Assembly: GCF_022539665.2 (NCBI RefSeq)
Contig: NC_081333.1
Span: forward strand, 1,922,001-1,986,000
Direction: 5' to 3'
DNA from: Daphnia carinata
Lineage: Eukaryota; Arthropoda; Branchiopoda; Diplostraca; Daphniidae
DNA length: 64,000 nt
Shown here one piece after another: positions 30,080 to 43,225 of the stretch (position 1 is its first letter; the number at the start of each line of letters is the position of its first letter). The position numbers and the translations under genes are program-made. The notes beneath the pieces were generated by a model. The model was not told the origin of the DNA. It ran no database searches and saw only the letters and a program-made list of their open reading frames with translations.

Positions 30080-30241
30080 AAAAAAAAAAATCGCGCTTTT
30101 TTCTTTATTTCCGACACGTAGCCATCTACCGCTCAGACTCGTTATTACTGGCGTAGGCAATTTCAGTCCATTGGATGCCATTCGCAGTTAGTTCATTACC
30201 GTGGATGGAGAATAACGCGTGGCTGAAGGAACAATTGAAAA

Positions 30242-30817
30242 ATGGATAAGATAATAAAACAAAAGGATGGTAATATAAACATTATTATATTGGTTTTCAA
30301 TTATTAATTATTGTTTATTAGATCAAATTATGAAGCTGCAGGCCCAATTATTGGAACAACACAAAATATTAGATAACAGCAAAGCTAAGGATGGTAAGGC
30401 CTAATACGTAATGATTCTATTTATTTGCTTTTATTCATTTGTGTTTTGTAGCTCAAATTTTGAGTCTACAAGCTCAGCTAGGGCAAAAGAACAAATTGGA
30501 ACGGAACAGTTTCCAAACAGTGAAGGAGGTTTTTCAAAACTCTTCCCTAACTGAACGTGAGGATGAATTGGCATTAGGCGAACACAGTCAGGTACCTAAA
30601 CTTTTCAAATAAGAATTCAAAATAAGTATAGAATTTTAACAAACAATTATTTATTGTTTAGTTATTCAGTCCACCACCTGACAGTGTGTTAAATTTAAAT
30701 TCTGTTCGTGCTGCACTAAAAGAATTGTTAGTAATAAGTCCATGCAGCGAAGGAAGTGAACAATTGTGGGACCGTATTTGGGCTGAAAATGGGTGTGGTA
30801 CGGAAACCCAGAAATAG
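30242..30817 (+). CDS. coiled-coil hypothetical protein, left-arm copy
   Basis: Exons 30242-30269, 30322-30393, 30452-30591 and 30662-30817 join over short GT-AG introns and give 131 residues. The start MDKIIKQKDDQIMKLQAQLL is a heptad-type coiled coil with a repeated unit (QIMKLQAQL, QILSLQAQL). A linker and a short helical segment (VRAALKELLVIS) with WDRIWAENGCG follow. Further coding-like pieces (LEVLQDGRVSLQLKN near 30945 and EQLVLYVQSVGEAGYL near 31120, to a stop at 31237) suggest the gene extends, but I could not join them in phase. No known domain was recognised. It is probably a transposon-carried or captured gene, since its mirror copy lies in the other arm. Confidence 0.55.
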
Positions 30818-31796
30818 CATGAGTTCAACATAAAACATGAATTAGGTACTTTTCGGTTTTTTGTCTATCGAAAAAGTATTTTTAATGCTATTATTTTGCA
30901 TTCACAGAATTTTAGTGGGGGATCAAGTCAAGTCTGGAAGTGTTACAGGATGGAAGAGTGAGCCTACAGTTGAAAAACACTGAAAGTGCATTACCATTAA
31001 GATATGAGGTAAAGTAATAGAGTATGCAAATTGTCTAATGAGAAGTACCATCTTGTGTGAATGAATCCTTTATAGTTCTGTCACAACTAGAAGCCTCAAA
31101 TAATTCTGCTTCTCTTGCTAAAGAACAACTTGTCCTTTACGTTCAGAGTGTTGGTGAAGCTGGGTACTTAAATGGCCCTAAAGATGTTTCATTTCGTTGG
31201 CATTGCAGCGATGAACATCATACATGGACTTTTTAGGTATGAAAGGAATTTTCTTGAAAATTTTTTGAATTTATGACAAAGCATTTCTCCTGCTTTTTGC
31301 CAACCATGTCTAATCTATAAAAAAAAAATTATCCAATAGGAAAGGATTTTCAGCATACTGGGAACACAACTATCAACAATGCAACATTCTAGGGGTGCAT
31401 TTTATCATTCAAGAGCCTTATACAATGATATTTATCTGCAATTTGTATGGCCTTTCCCAAGCTTCTGCCAGAAGTTGAATCTATAAGTCATGTAAGTCAC
31501 ATGAGCAACAATTGAGATGCTTAATGGTGTTGTTTTTCTATTCTCAGCATAGGTTAATAGTAACATTGGATCTGAAAAGATTCTTGGTTGGGGCAAGACA
31601 CTGAATAAATTGTAATGATTGAATGGATGACATGACATTTTATACTTAATTTGGATTCCCGAGACGGTATCTTATATTTAAAAAATTGAAGTGCATATCT
31701 GGGCTCCCTTCCTTTCCGTAGCCCCGTTTCCCCTTGACTCGTAATAAGCCCGTAGGGGGTCATGCCCCTACTGTACGGTATATATAAAAATAACAT

Positions 31797-32072
31797 ATAC
31801 CGAGGTTTGGAGGGCTCTGGCCGGAAAGGGGACGTGGGGGTCCGCTTAGTCCGATGATGTGTTCACGGAGGGCGACGTGGCAACCCACAAATCCGAACTA
31901 AAGGTTAATCGCTCCTGTAAAAATGTTCCAAATCTTCAGCTCTTCTTCCGGCTTCTCTTAGCCAATCACCGGGTAATCTCCCCGGTGGGTCAACAAGGCA
32001 GTGTCTCCCCCTGCCTGGGTTGACGGCAACTTTTGAAAGGGCTATTGTGCCTTTTTAAAGTTGCAAAAATAA
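31797..32072. ncRNA. GC-rich structured segment in palindrome arm, possible ncRNA
   Basis: This 275-bp block is much richer in G and C than its surroundings. It starts just after TATATAAAAA. It contains strong hairpins: CACCGGG/CCCCGGTG, GGCAG/CTGCC nested inside GTCAAC/GTTGAC, and GACGTGG/CCCACG-type pairings. It ends before a T-run. No open frame of note covers it. It is identical or nearly so at 32991-33266 in the other arm. I could not match it to a known RNA class. Confidence 0.35.
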
Positions 32073-32280
32073 TTGTAATATGCAGAGAATTGTCAATAAA
32101 ATTTTTTTATAAAAAATTTTTTGCAAAATTTGTTTCTTTCATTGTCTGTGTTAGCTGTGTTCACACATTACAATTATGAACTTTTATTTATTTTGCTTTG
32201 CTTTATTTGTTTTTGTCACCTTTGATGGTAAGCATGTTTCCATTGGTTTATCGTTTATCTGTAAGTATTCTATTATTATC

Positions 32281-32340
32281 CAGGGATCGGACCCTGGATG
32301 TTCGGTATACCGCGCCGATGCTCTACCAATGAGCCATGAA
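32281..32340 (-). pseudogene. degenerate tRNA-like sequence
   Basis: On the minus strand GGCTCATTGGTAGAGCATCG gives a normal D arm, then a possible anticodon loop GCGGTAT (GGT) and a T arm CCAGGGTCCGATCCCTGG with a short loop. No acceptor stem is visible. Confidence 0.4.
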
Positions 32341-32474
32341 TCATATGACGTCAAGTTGGCTTTTCTCTAGTCACTTGTGGACTTGCATTTACACTTAGAA
32401 TAAAACTGAAATGCAATTCCGCAATATACTCTTCTACATTTATTCTACTTCATTTTTACACATTTACTGAGGTT

Positions 32475-32533
32475 TGAACCCAGGGTAACAGGTGTCGCAG
32501 CTAAAGGCTCTTCCGCAGAGCTAGGAACATTAT
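32475..32533 (-). pseudogene. degenerate tRNA-like sequence
   Basis: On the minus strand there is a D arm GCTC/GAGC and a good T arm CTGGGTTCAAACCTCAG, but the anticodon stem and acceptor stem are poor. Confidence 0.35.
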
Positions 32534-32631
32534 GAATGCAATAGAAAGATAAACATATAGTTGTGAAAGACTGCATAAACATCCTAGACGATAACATATG
32601 ATATGCGATAATAAACTATTTAGATATATCT

Positions 32632-32698
32632 CGTGGCTTAATGTTAGAGCATCGGCGTTGCACGCTGAATGTCTGGGTATCGGTTCCCATACGAGTAA
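32632..32698 (+). pseudogene. tRNA-like sequence, anticodon TGC (Ala)
   Basis: A five-base acceptor pairing CTCGT/ACGAG, D arm GCTT/GAGC, anticodon stem TCGGC/GCTGA with loop GTTGCAC, and a weak T arm TGGG/CCCA. It is shorter than a normal tRNA and probably not functional. Confidence 0.45.
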
Positions 32699-32990
32699 AA
32701 CAAAATACAAAATTACTTCAAAAAATATCCAGATATTACACGTTGCTCCTTAAATGTAAGTTGAAGAATTCAAAGAGTGTAATAAATAATAATTGAATAC
32801 TTACAGATAAACGATAAACCAATGGAAACAAAGCTTACCATCAAAGGTGACAAAAACAAATAAAGCAAAACAAAAAGAAAAAAGTTGATAAATGTAATGT
32901 GTGAACACAGAAATACAACGAAAGAAACAAATTTTGCAAAAAATATTTTATAAAAAAAAATTTTATTGACAATTCTCTGCATATTACAAT

Positions 32991-33266
32991 TATTTTTGCA
33001 ACTTTAAAAAGGCATAATAGCCCTTTCAAAAGTTGCCGTCAACCCAGGCAGGGGGAGACACTGCCTTGTTGACCCACCGGGGAGATTACCCGGTGATTGG
33101 CTAAGAGAAGCCGGAAGAAGAGCTGAAGATTTGGAACATTTTTACAGGAGCGATTAACCTTTAGTTCGGATTTGTGGGTTGCCACGTCGCCCTCCGTGAA
33201 CACATCATCGGACTAAGCGGACCCCCACGTCCCCTTTCCGGCCAGAGCCCTCCAAACCTCGGTATA
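32991..33266. ncRNA. GC-rich structured segment, right-arm copy
   Basis: Mirror copy of 31797-32072 with the same hairpins. It begins and ends at the corresponding AT-rich borders. Function unknown. Confidence 0.35.
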
Positions 33267-34245
33267 TGTTATTTTTATATATACCGTACAGTAGGGGCAT
33301 GACCCCCTACGGGCTTATTACGAGTCAAGGGGAAACGGGGCTACGGAAAGGAAGGGAGCCCAGATATGCACTTCAATTTTTTAAATATAAGATACCGTCT
33401 CGGGAATCCAAATTAAGTATAAAATGTCATGTCATCCATTCAATCATTACAATTTATTCAGTGTCTTGCCCCAACCAAGAATCTTTTCAGATCCAATGTT
33501 ACTATTAACCTATGCTGAGAATAGAAAAACAACACCATTAAGCATCTCAATTGTTGCTCATGTGACTTACATGACTTATAGATTCAACTTCTGGCAGAAG
33601 CTTGGGAAAGGCCATACAAATTGCAGATAAATATCATTGTATAAGGCTCTTGAATGATAAAATAGCACCCCTAGAATGTTGCATTGTTGATAGTTGTGTT
33701 CCCAGTATGCTGAAAATCCTTTCCTATTGGATAATTTTTTTTTTATAGATTAGACATGGTTGGCAAAAAGCAGGAGAAATGCTTTGTCATAAATTCAAAA
33801 AATTTTCAAGAAAATTCCTTTCATACCTAAAAAGTCCATGTATGATGTTCATCGCTGCAATGCCAACGAAATGAAACATCTTTAGGGCCATTTAAGTACC
33901 CAGCTTCACCAACACTCTGAACGTAAAGGACAAGTTGTTCTTTAGCAAGAGAAGCAGAATTATTTGAGGCTTCTAGTTGTGACAGAACTATAAAGGATTC
34001 ATTCACACAAGATGGTACTTCTCATTAGACAATTTGCATACTCTATTACTTTACCTCATATCTTAATGGTAATGCACTTTCAGTGTTTTTCAACTGTAGG
34101 CTCACTCTTCCATCCTGTAACACTTCCAGACTTGACTTGATCCCCCACTAAAATTCTGTGAATGCAAAATAATAGCATTAAAAATACTTTTTCGATAGAC
34201 AAAAAACCGAAAAGTACCTAATTCATGTTTTATGTTGAACTCATG

Positions 34246-34821
34246 CTATTTCTGGGTTTCCGTACCACACCCATTTTCAGCCCAAATACGGTCCCACAAT
34301 TGTTCACTTCCTTCGCTGCATGGACTTATTACTAACAATTCTTTTAGTGCAGCACGAACAGAATTTAAATTTAACACACTGTCAGGTGGTGGACTGAATA
34401 ACTAAACAATAAATAATTGTTTGTTAAAATTCTATACTTATTTTGAATTCTTATTTGAAAAGTTTAGGTACCTGACTGTGTTCGCCTAATGCCAATTCAT
34501 CCTCACGTTCAGTTAGGGAAGAGTTTTGAAAAACCTCCTTCACTGTTTGGAAACTGTTCCGTTCCAATTTGTTCTTTTGCCCTAGCTGAGCTTGTAGACT
34601 CAAAATTTGAGCTACAAAACACAAATGAATAAAAGCAAATAAATAGAATCATTACGTATTAGGCCTTACCATCCTTAGCTTTGCTGTTATCTAATATTTT
34701 GTGTTGTTCCAATAATTGGGCCTGCAGCTTCATAATTTGATCTAATAAACAATAATTAATAATTGAAAACCAATATAATAATGTTTATATTACCATCCTT
34801 TTGTTTTATTATCTTATCCAT
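34246..34821 (-). CDS. coiled-coil hypothetical protein, right-arm copy
   Basis: Mirror copy of the 30242-30817 gene, with start codon at 34821 and stop at 34246 on the minus strand. Both positions are exact reflections (sum 65063). I saw no change that would break the frame, so both copies are predicted to encode the same protein. The two genes point towards each other across the palindrome centre. Confidence 0.55.
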
Positions 34822-35030
34822 TTTTCAATTGTTCCTTCAGCCACGCGTTATTCTCCATCCACGGTAATGAACTAACTGCGAATGGCATCCAATGGACTGA
34901 AATTGCCTACGCCAGTAATAACGAGTCTGAGCGGTAGATGGCTACGTGTCGGAAATAAAGAAAAAAGCGCGATTTTTTATTTTTTTTCCGCCATTTTTTT
35001 TTTTTTTTTTATGTAAAACGGATTGCCATA

Positions 35031-36251
35031 ATAATCCGTTAACGAAAATAAAAATTAAAAATCTTGGACTTTTTTTTGTTTAACTGCTATCGCCATCTAC
35101 CGGTCATATTTCTAGTTAATTCTCTACACACACTGACAGAAAATCTTTTTAAGCCCGACTAAATAAGCCCGACTAAATAAGCCCGACTTTTCTCGGTCGG
35201 GCTTAAAATTTTTTTCTCAAAAAAGTGACACTCATCGAAATTGGTTGAATATTACAGGGTATACAGAAAATTGAATGCTGATTCCGGGAAAATTGCTATT
35301 TTTAAAATTAAGTTGATCATGTTTTAAATACACGGAATATTTAACGCAATGCTAGCGCGCCAGTACGCTACAGCGCTAGCGCGCTACAGCAGGAAGTCGG
35401 GTTTTATATTGTCGGGCTTAAAATTTTTTCCTATTAAAAAATAATATCATTAAATCTAGTTAACTATATATGATTCTGATTAAAAATTTAACAAGGAACA
35501 CGAAAATGAAATTTGTTTTTACGTAGAGTTTATTGTTTTTGAATAATCATAGAAGTTTGATGTTTCACGCTAGCGCTGTAGCGTACTGGCGCGCTAGTAA
35601 TGGTTTCGATTCGCACACACACTAATTTTATATTTTAGATTACTCCAAAACTATAAATTCTACGTAAAAACAAATCCCATTTTCGTGTTCCTTGGTTAAT
35701 CTTGAATCAGAATCATCTATAGTTATCTAGATTTAATGCTACTATTTTTTAACAGGAAAAAATTTTAAGCCCGACAATATAAGCGCGGGTTTATTTTTAA
35801 ACCCAACTTTTACCGTTTTTTACGTTTTATTCAAAAACTATGAGCCCCAGGAGAAAAACAACTCTCACATTCGTGATGCCCGTTCAATTCTGCATCGAAA
35901 CCATGTATTTAAAGCGAAATCTAAAATTTTGCCAAAATTGAAAAAGTGAGAAGGCTGTAGCTTTCTCATTTCTCCCATTTTCTTCAAATCCTAGATTTCA
36001 TTAAAAATACATTACTTCGATTTGAAATTGATCGCTGATCACGAAAATGGGGCATGTTTTCATATCAGGCTTCTACTTTTTGAATTAACCGTAAAAAACA
36101 GAAAGTCGGGCTTATCTAGTCTGGCTTAAAATTTTTTCGATCAGTGTATGTAGAGAATTAGCTAGAGACCTGACCGTTAGATGACGATAGCAGTAAAACA
36201 GAATAAAAGACCAATCTTTTTTATTTTTATTTTGGGTAAAACGCATTGTTA
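35031..36251. mobile_element. non-autonomous foldback-type element with nested inverted repeats
   Basis: The outer ends 35031-35170 and 36115-36251 are imperfect inverted copies sharing AATCCGTT, GCCATCTACCGGTCAT and TAGTTAATTCTCTACA. Inside, 35405-35545 is inverted at 35637-35785, and a 30-bp GC-rich word (CGCTAGCGCTGTAGCGTACT and onward) is perfectly inverted between about 35351 and 35600. It contains several AAGCCCGAC motifs and no long open frame, so it cannot move by itself. Target-site duplications are not clear. Confidence 0.7.
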
Positions 36252-37582
36252 TACCAAGAGCCATCTATCTAGATAAAACAAAACTAACACATGATCCTGT
36301 CTACAGTTGGGTAACGGCACCAGCAGAACCAAGCAATGCCACCTATTAGGCAGCCAGCGGACAAAGAGTTCCTACGCATTTACACATAGAAAACTAATGC
36401 CATCTAGCGATAAACGTTTAGAAAAGTGCTGCCATCATGAGAAAGAATCTACAGTGATAGTGTCCTCTAGTGATAAATTACAGCAACACTTATTGCTCAT
36501 CGGACTATCACCTAATGAAAACAGAAATATGTGCACAACTTAAATCTGATTCCGGTTGCTTTCAGATATCTCAACAATTACCTCTGAAAGGTGATCACGT
36601 AACGCTATACTGCGATTATTCTGATGGATAATAATGTTACTTTGCGTACAGGCACACCACAATCCACTTCTCAGAAATGGTAAAATCATGATTCATCTTG
36701 GAATTGGCTATAACACCCTTAGCGTGAACGCTACTCTGCTTCTCCTTTAATATCATAATTCACTCAAAGATATCTCATTCCACTACGCCAGGGTTGTAGA
36801 CCGTACGACCTGCTAACAGGTGCTGCGTGACCACGCCAGGCCCGATATTGATTGGAAAACGTTGCACCAGGACTGCTTCGTAATCGGTGTTCACAGATGG
36901 TCGATCAGCGTGATCCCGGCAAATTGAGCCGCCGTCATACCAAACCGCTCTTGAGTCATCCAGCAGTTTTGCCACCGCCATAACGTCCACGCAAGAGTGG
37001 GCATGCGACACGACCTTTCATAGGAACTCGAGAACTTTCATTCATTGACATGAGAGCAATGTGAACAATGCCCCTCTTGCATCGTGTGCTTCACTCGCGG
37101 GGGCAGCATAACACTTCCGTAATTTGTGCTTTGCATCTTAAGCCCTTTGGTAGCTCATAGTTTGAATTTAACCTGAAAAATTTTTAGATTCGTACCATTA
37201 CGGGTGCACATATAGGTAAGTTACAAAAGTAAAACTTGTGTTACCTATCCTGAAGTAATTACCATAGCCTCCCCTTCCATCTTCCTTTCGTATTCCGCTT
37301 TTTCATACATATTTTAATCATTAATTTTTCAATCTTTAAGTTTTTCGTACTTCTGTGGGTAGTTTAATGCGACTTATTACCTTTTTTAGAAGCTGTGGCC
37401 GTAGAAGTCAAAACTACAATTAGCAAAGCAGCCCACGGGAAATAAGAAAAGCATTTGAATTTTTTTATCAGCAGGGACGACTCCTAGCTCAGACAATGTT
37501 TTCTTTGACAAACCAACTATAGAGCTATTCAGTTACAATTTATTCAGTTTTCGAGCTGAATAAATATTAAGGGGATTGTTGA
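36252..37582. other. intergenic spacer
   Basis: No supported gene. GCCATCTA-type words recur (36261, 36403). An open minus-strand frame of 78 codons at 36775-37011 is richer in GC than its surroundings, but I recognise no family and rate it doubtful. Confidence 0.4.
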
Positions 37583-37902
37583 TCAATTTATTTCCATGTC
37601 GTAGTCGGGATTGCCTGAAAGAAATCCTGTAATGAACCTTGCATGATTTTCCGGAGAAATATAGCTTTCCTTGACAGCGCTGTCTTTTTTCATGTCACTA
37701 ATCCATGTTGCCTAGAATGAATAATATCGAAATAGTAGATACCTGCATCGTTACGCATTTTCATATACATATATATTCATATACATATATATATTATATA
37801 TATACTGTATATATATATAATAAATAATAATAAATAATAATAAATAATAATAAATAATAATAAATAATAATAAATAATAATAAATAATAATAAATAATAA
37901 TA

Positions 37903-37935
<33 letters not shown>

Positions 37936-38867
37936 CTTTACGTCCATATTTTTATATTGGGAAAATACCTTACCAGATTCGGGAAGTTTTCCATTTCGAC
38001 TATGAACTTTTCTTGGCTCAGTATAGGCAATATGGGCAATCTCTCCATCCATGGCCAAATCATGTAATCCACCATACCAGGATTGTCACCTATATTCAAA
38101 GCTTCTTCTAAAAAACACACCGTTAAGATATTACGTTCATCATCACCTCCAAAGAATTTGATGTCTCTCTTCATCAGTTCTTCGTCAAAAATTTTTAAAC
38201 CCTTCTGGATACCATCAATGGGCCTTTTCCAAGAATCTTCAACATCTAATTTTGCGCGGTACAGTTTGTATAAGTTACCATTAACCTAAGTGAAAACCAA
38301 AAAATAAACTTTTAAACACGAAAATGGAAGTATCTCTAAGCTTTAATTACCACATTGAACATTTCAATTAAAATCCTGTCTTGTGCCTTACGAAATGGAT
38401 CAGTACTATTTAGCAAATAAGGACTTGGATAGACTTCATCAAGATAAGCAGCAGTGATTACGCTCTCAAATATCACTTTTCCATCAAATTCTAGGCATGG
38501 GACTTTTCCAAGTGGGTTTTTCTGAAAAAACCAGTCCGGTTTTGTGACTAAGTTAATGTTCACAACTTCATTTCTAGAAACGAATGGACAACATGAGACA
38601 GGTTTCTGATTATTGAACAAAAGCTTATTTTTACGGAATTCTCTTGGCTGCTAGCACTAGTCGGGTCCTTTGGGCATATGGACAAAATTTCATGCTATAC
38701 AATCGCATTAGGCCTGGTGTTATAACAGGACATGTAGAACCTATAACCAAACCATAGTCACAAATCCTACATAGTTTTTAATGATGATGGAAAGTATATT
38801 AATTAAAGAATAGTATACCTGAAGTGAGATGTTTCGTCTCAGATATGGGGACAAACACGTCACTCAT
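37583..38867 (-). CDS. omega-class glutathione S-transferase
   Basis: Omega GSTs use an active-site cysteine for thioltransfer and dehydroascorbate reduction, and in insects for pteridine (eye pigment) synthesis. Minus-strand exon 1 (38867-38819) starts [17 protein letters not shown]. Exon 2 (38740-38635) has [12 protein letters not shown] and the catalytic motif [12 protein letters not shown]. Exon 3 (38573 down) has [16 protein letters not shown] with the cis-proline and the glutathione-binding FES. The C-terminal all-helical domain follows ([12 protein letters not shown]), ending at NPDYDMEIN. The length of about 245 residues fits. The last intron contains a long microsatellite (37765-37935). 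The common neighbours in insects, tandem GSTO copies, are absent here. Confidence 0.9.
37765..37935. repeat. compound microsatellite (TA)n-(TAATAATAAA)n-(TA)n
   Basis: About ten tandem TAATAATAAA units flanked on both sides by TA dinucleotide runs, inside the last GST-omega intron. Confidence 0.95.
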
Positions 38868-39366
38868 TCTCTCTATTCGTCTGAAATGCGTAGATCTCAG
38901 CGCACAAAAGAATAGAACAGAATTTGGCGGTGTGCTCCGGGCAATAGCTGTGAAAATTGACATTTATCTGCCTAAAGATAAGACAACAGCTTTTCTGCGC
39001 CGGTACTGCGTAATAAGTTGCTTTTTTGTTTAAAAATTCACCCGCTGGGCGCCTTTACATTTTCACGCTGATACTGCTTCTTCCCGTTTGCCTTTACTTT
39101 CAGTTTGGAACTTTGGATTTTCAAGTTTAAATGTTTTTGGCGATTAAAAAGTTATTACAAATCTCCTATTAATAAAATTTTTACCTTATATTGTATAGTT
39201 TTGTAGTAAAATATTTTTTGTTTGATTATATGAATTTACAAATTGTGAATTTGGCATCGCACCGGCCATCGAGACGAGGAGGAGAAGGAGATAAAGTGAT
39301 CCGACAACAGCTTACAATTCCTTCATTGGGGAGCATTCCTTCCAGGGACCCACATCAAATAGAAAC
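38868..39366. other. divergent spacer between GST omega and RPL10A
   Basis: Promoter and 5' UTR territory for both genes. The 5' UTR of RPL10A probably begins within 39240-39366. No other gene is seen. Confidence 0.45.
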
Positions 39367-40586
39367 ATGTCGTAAGTTAAATCTCTCAAAATATATAGCA
39401 TCTTTTTACTTGAAGTAGTCATTTTGTCCTTATCAAATTGTCCATTAAATGAGCTATTAATCTGTAGCTGGATTGTTTTGGTTTTCTTTTCATGTCATGT
39501 TAAAAGGCTCCTCACAAGTTCTTACTTGAGCCAACAAGTCAAGCCTAGTTTACACGTTCGTAATTATGGCTACCCAGATCGTGAGATAAAATCTTTTATT
39601 TTAACATAGGTCCAAGGTATCGCGTGATACGCTGTACGAGGCTGTCAATACCATCTTGACACAGTCCAAGGAGAAGAAGAGGGGTTTCCTTGAAACAGTG
39701 GAAATCCAATTCGGTTTGAAGAACTACGATCCCCAAAAGGACAAGCGTTTCTCTGGCACTGTCAAGTAAGAACTTCAAACCCACATTGTTGGGGAGTTGG
39801 ACACTTGTGTCTGACGGTGACCCCCACCCAGGGTCATTTTAAACATGTGGGGAGGAATTTGATTCAAGTCAATTTCCAAAAATATGCAAGGTTTATTTCC
39901 TTGCAATTGGTATTTGGAATGGACTTGGGTATCAAATTTATGTAGGATTGAACTTACTAATCAAAATTTTTTAGGCTCAAGCACATCCCTCGCCCGGCTA
40001 TGCAAGTATGCATTCTTGGAGATCAACAGCATTGTGATGAAGCCAAGGCCAACAACCTCCCATCCATGGATGCTGAGGCCTTGAAGAAATTGAACAAGAA
40101 CAAGAAACTTGTCAAGCAGTTGGGTACGAATTTTTAAGTAGATTTAAATTGTCCACATAATCATTCTTTTGTTTATTCAACAGCCAAGAGGTATGATGCC
40201 TTCCTTGCCAGTGAAGCACTCATCAAGCAGATTCCCCGTTTGTTGGGCCCTGGATTGAACAAGGCTGGCAAGTTCCCTGGTCCTCTGACCCACTCTGACT
40301 CCATGGTTCAGAAAGTTGAGGAAGTTAAGGCTACCATCAAGTTCCAGATGAAGAAGGTATTAAAACCCCGATCAGTTTTCTGTTCTAAAGGGAAAAAGTA
40401 ACATTTTCCTTGTAGGTCTTGTGCCTGTGTGTTGCTGTTGGACACGTAAAAATGTCCGCTGATGATTTGGCCCAAAACATCCACTTGTCAATCAACTTCT
40501 TAGTATCACTGTTGAAGAAACATTGGCAGAATGTTCGTTCTATTCACATTAAGACCACCATGGGAGTCCCTCAGCGCTTGTACTAA
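39367..40586 (+). CDS. RPL10A: 60S ribosomal protein L10a (uL1)
   Basis: uL1 forms the L1 stalk of the large ribosomal subunit and guides tRNA exit. The first coding exon is only ATGTC (39367-39371) before donor GTAAGT. It joins 39610-39765, 39975-40123, 40184-40356 and 40416-40586 and gives 217 residues, the exact usual length. Characteristic stretches are [67 protein letters not shown] and the C-terminal [11 protein letters not shown] polyadenylation signal AATAAA lies at 40613. Confidence 0.96.
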
Positions 40587-40859
40587 CTGTACTACGCATG
40601 TGATTGTTTGCAAATAAACGGTGAACAATTCGCGAAAGAAATACTTTTGTTGTTTTTTTAAATCTACAACACCGGTGTCAAATCCTTGAAATTACATCTT
40701 AAACGACCGCAGCGTTCTGTGCCAAAAAATATCAATTAGATAAAATTATTGAAATTCGAATTTTTTATTTTGCCTTAATGATACAATGATTTAATGAACC
40801 TTCATGTGTAATAATCATGAAAATAATCTGGAATCGGAAAATGCGGTGAGAAGTGACAA

Positions 40860-42960
<2,101 letters not shown>

Positions 42961-43225
42961 TTTTTAAAACACAAACATAGTAACACGACGTTTACAGCTA
43001 TTATTCGTGAACGACCTTTTTCGCAAGCTTGCAAGAAAAGCTCAGCTTGACCGAAGGTACTGCTAAACAGCAGCTTCTGAAAATTCCTCCAGGTCATCAA
43101 CACCTAGCGACATCTAGTAGCAGAAGTTGTAGTTGCAAAGAATGGTAACCCATAACAACCCATTTCAAACAAGACTTAATAACAAACCAAAAACAAACAG
43201 AAACGCTTGCCTTAGCGCTACAGAA
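42961..43225. promoter_or_regulatory. shared divergent promoter of the TBL1-like gene and IFT80
   Basis: Only 265 bp separate the two start codons on opposite strands. It contains an X-box (43145-43159) and the word GCGACATCTAG near 43108. No TATA box is obvious. Confidence 0.65.
43145..43159 (+). promoter_or_regulatory. RFX X-box upstream of IFT80
   Basis: GTAACC-CAT-AACAAC matches the bipartite RFX-factor consensus (GTNNYY, short spacer, RRNAAC). It lies 67-81 bp before the IFT80 start codon, the distance typical of ciliary genes in worms and flies. The 3-bp spacer is at the long end of the accepted range. Confidence 0.6.

Larger units (their letters stand above)
30080..32276. repeat. left arm of 4.9-kb palindrome
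   Basis: Its reverse complement is found at 32787-34983 with only scattered single-base differences for at least 2 kb; paired coordinates sum to about 65063 across the outer part. The arm contains, outer to inner, the terminal motif GCCATCTACCGCTCAG, a four-exon coding unit, AT-rich sequence, and a GC-rich structured segment. The innermost 150 bp are more diverged. Confidence 0.95.
32277..32786. other. palindrome spacer with three tRNA-like sequences
   Basis: About 510 bp between the arms. The tRNA-like sequences are at 32281-32340 (minus), 32475-32533 (minus) and 32632-32698 (plus). Confidence 0.6.
32787..34983. repeat. right arm of 4.9-kb palindrome
   Basis: Reverse complement of 30080-32276. 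An identical 80-codon open frame is present in both arms (31554-31796 and 33266-33508, opposite strands), which shows several hundred bases without any difference. Isolated differences exist, for example one inserted base near 33664 and one substitution near 33016. Confidence 0.95.

Noticed and set aside
31554..31796. 80-codon frame found in both palindrome arms
   Set aside because: Conserved only because the arms are identical; it overlaps the TATA-like tract and lacks family or codon evidence.
37765..37935. Regular short repeats that could be mistaken for a CRISPR array
   Set aside because: Direct tandem TAATAATAAA units without unique spacers in a eukaryotic intron; this is a microsatellite.
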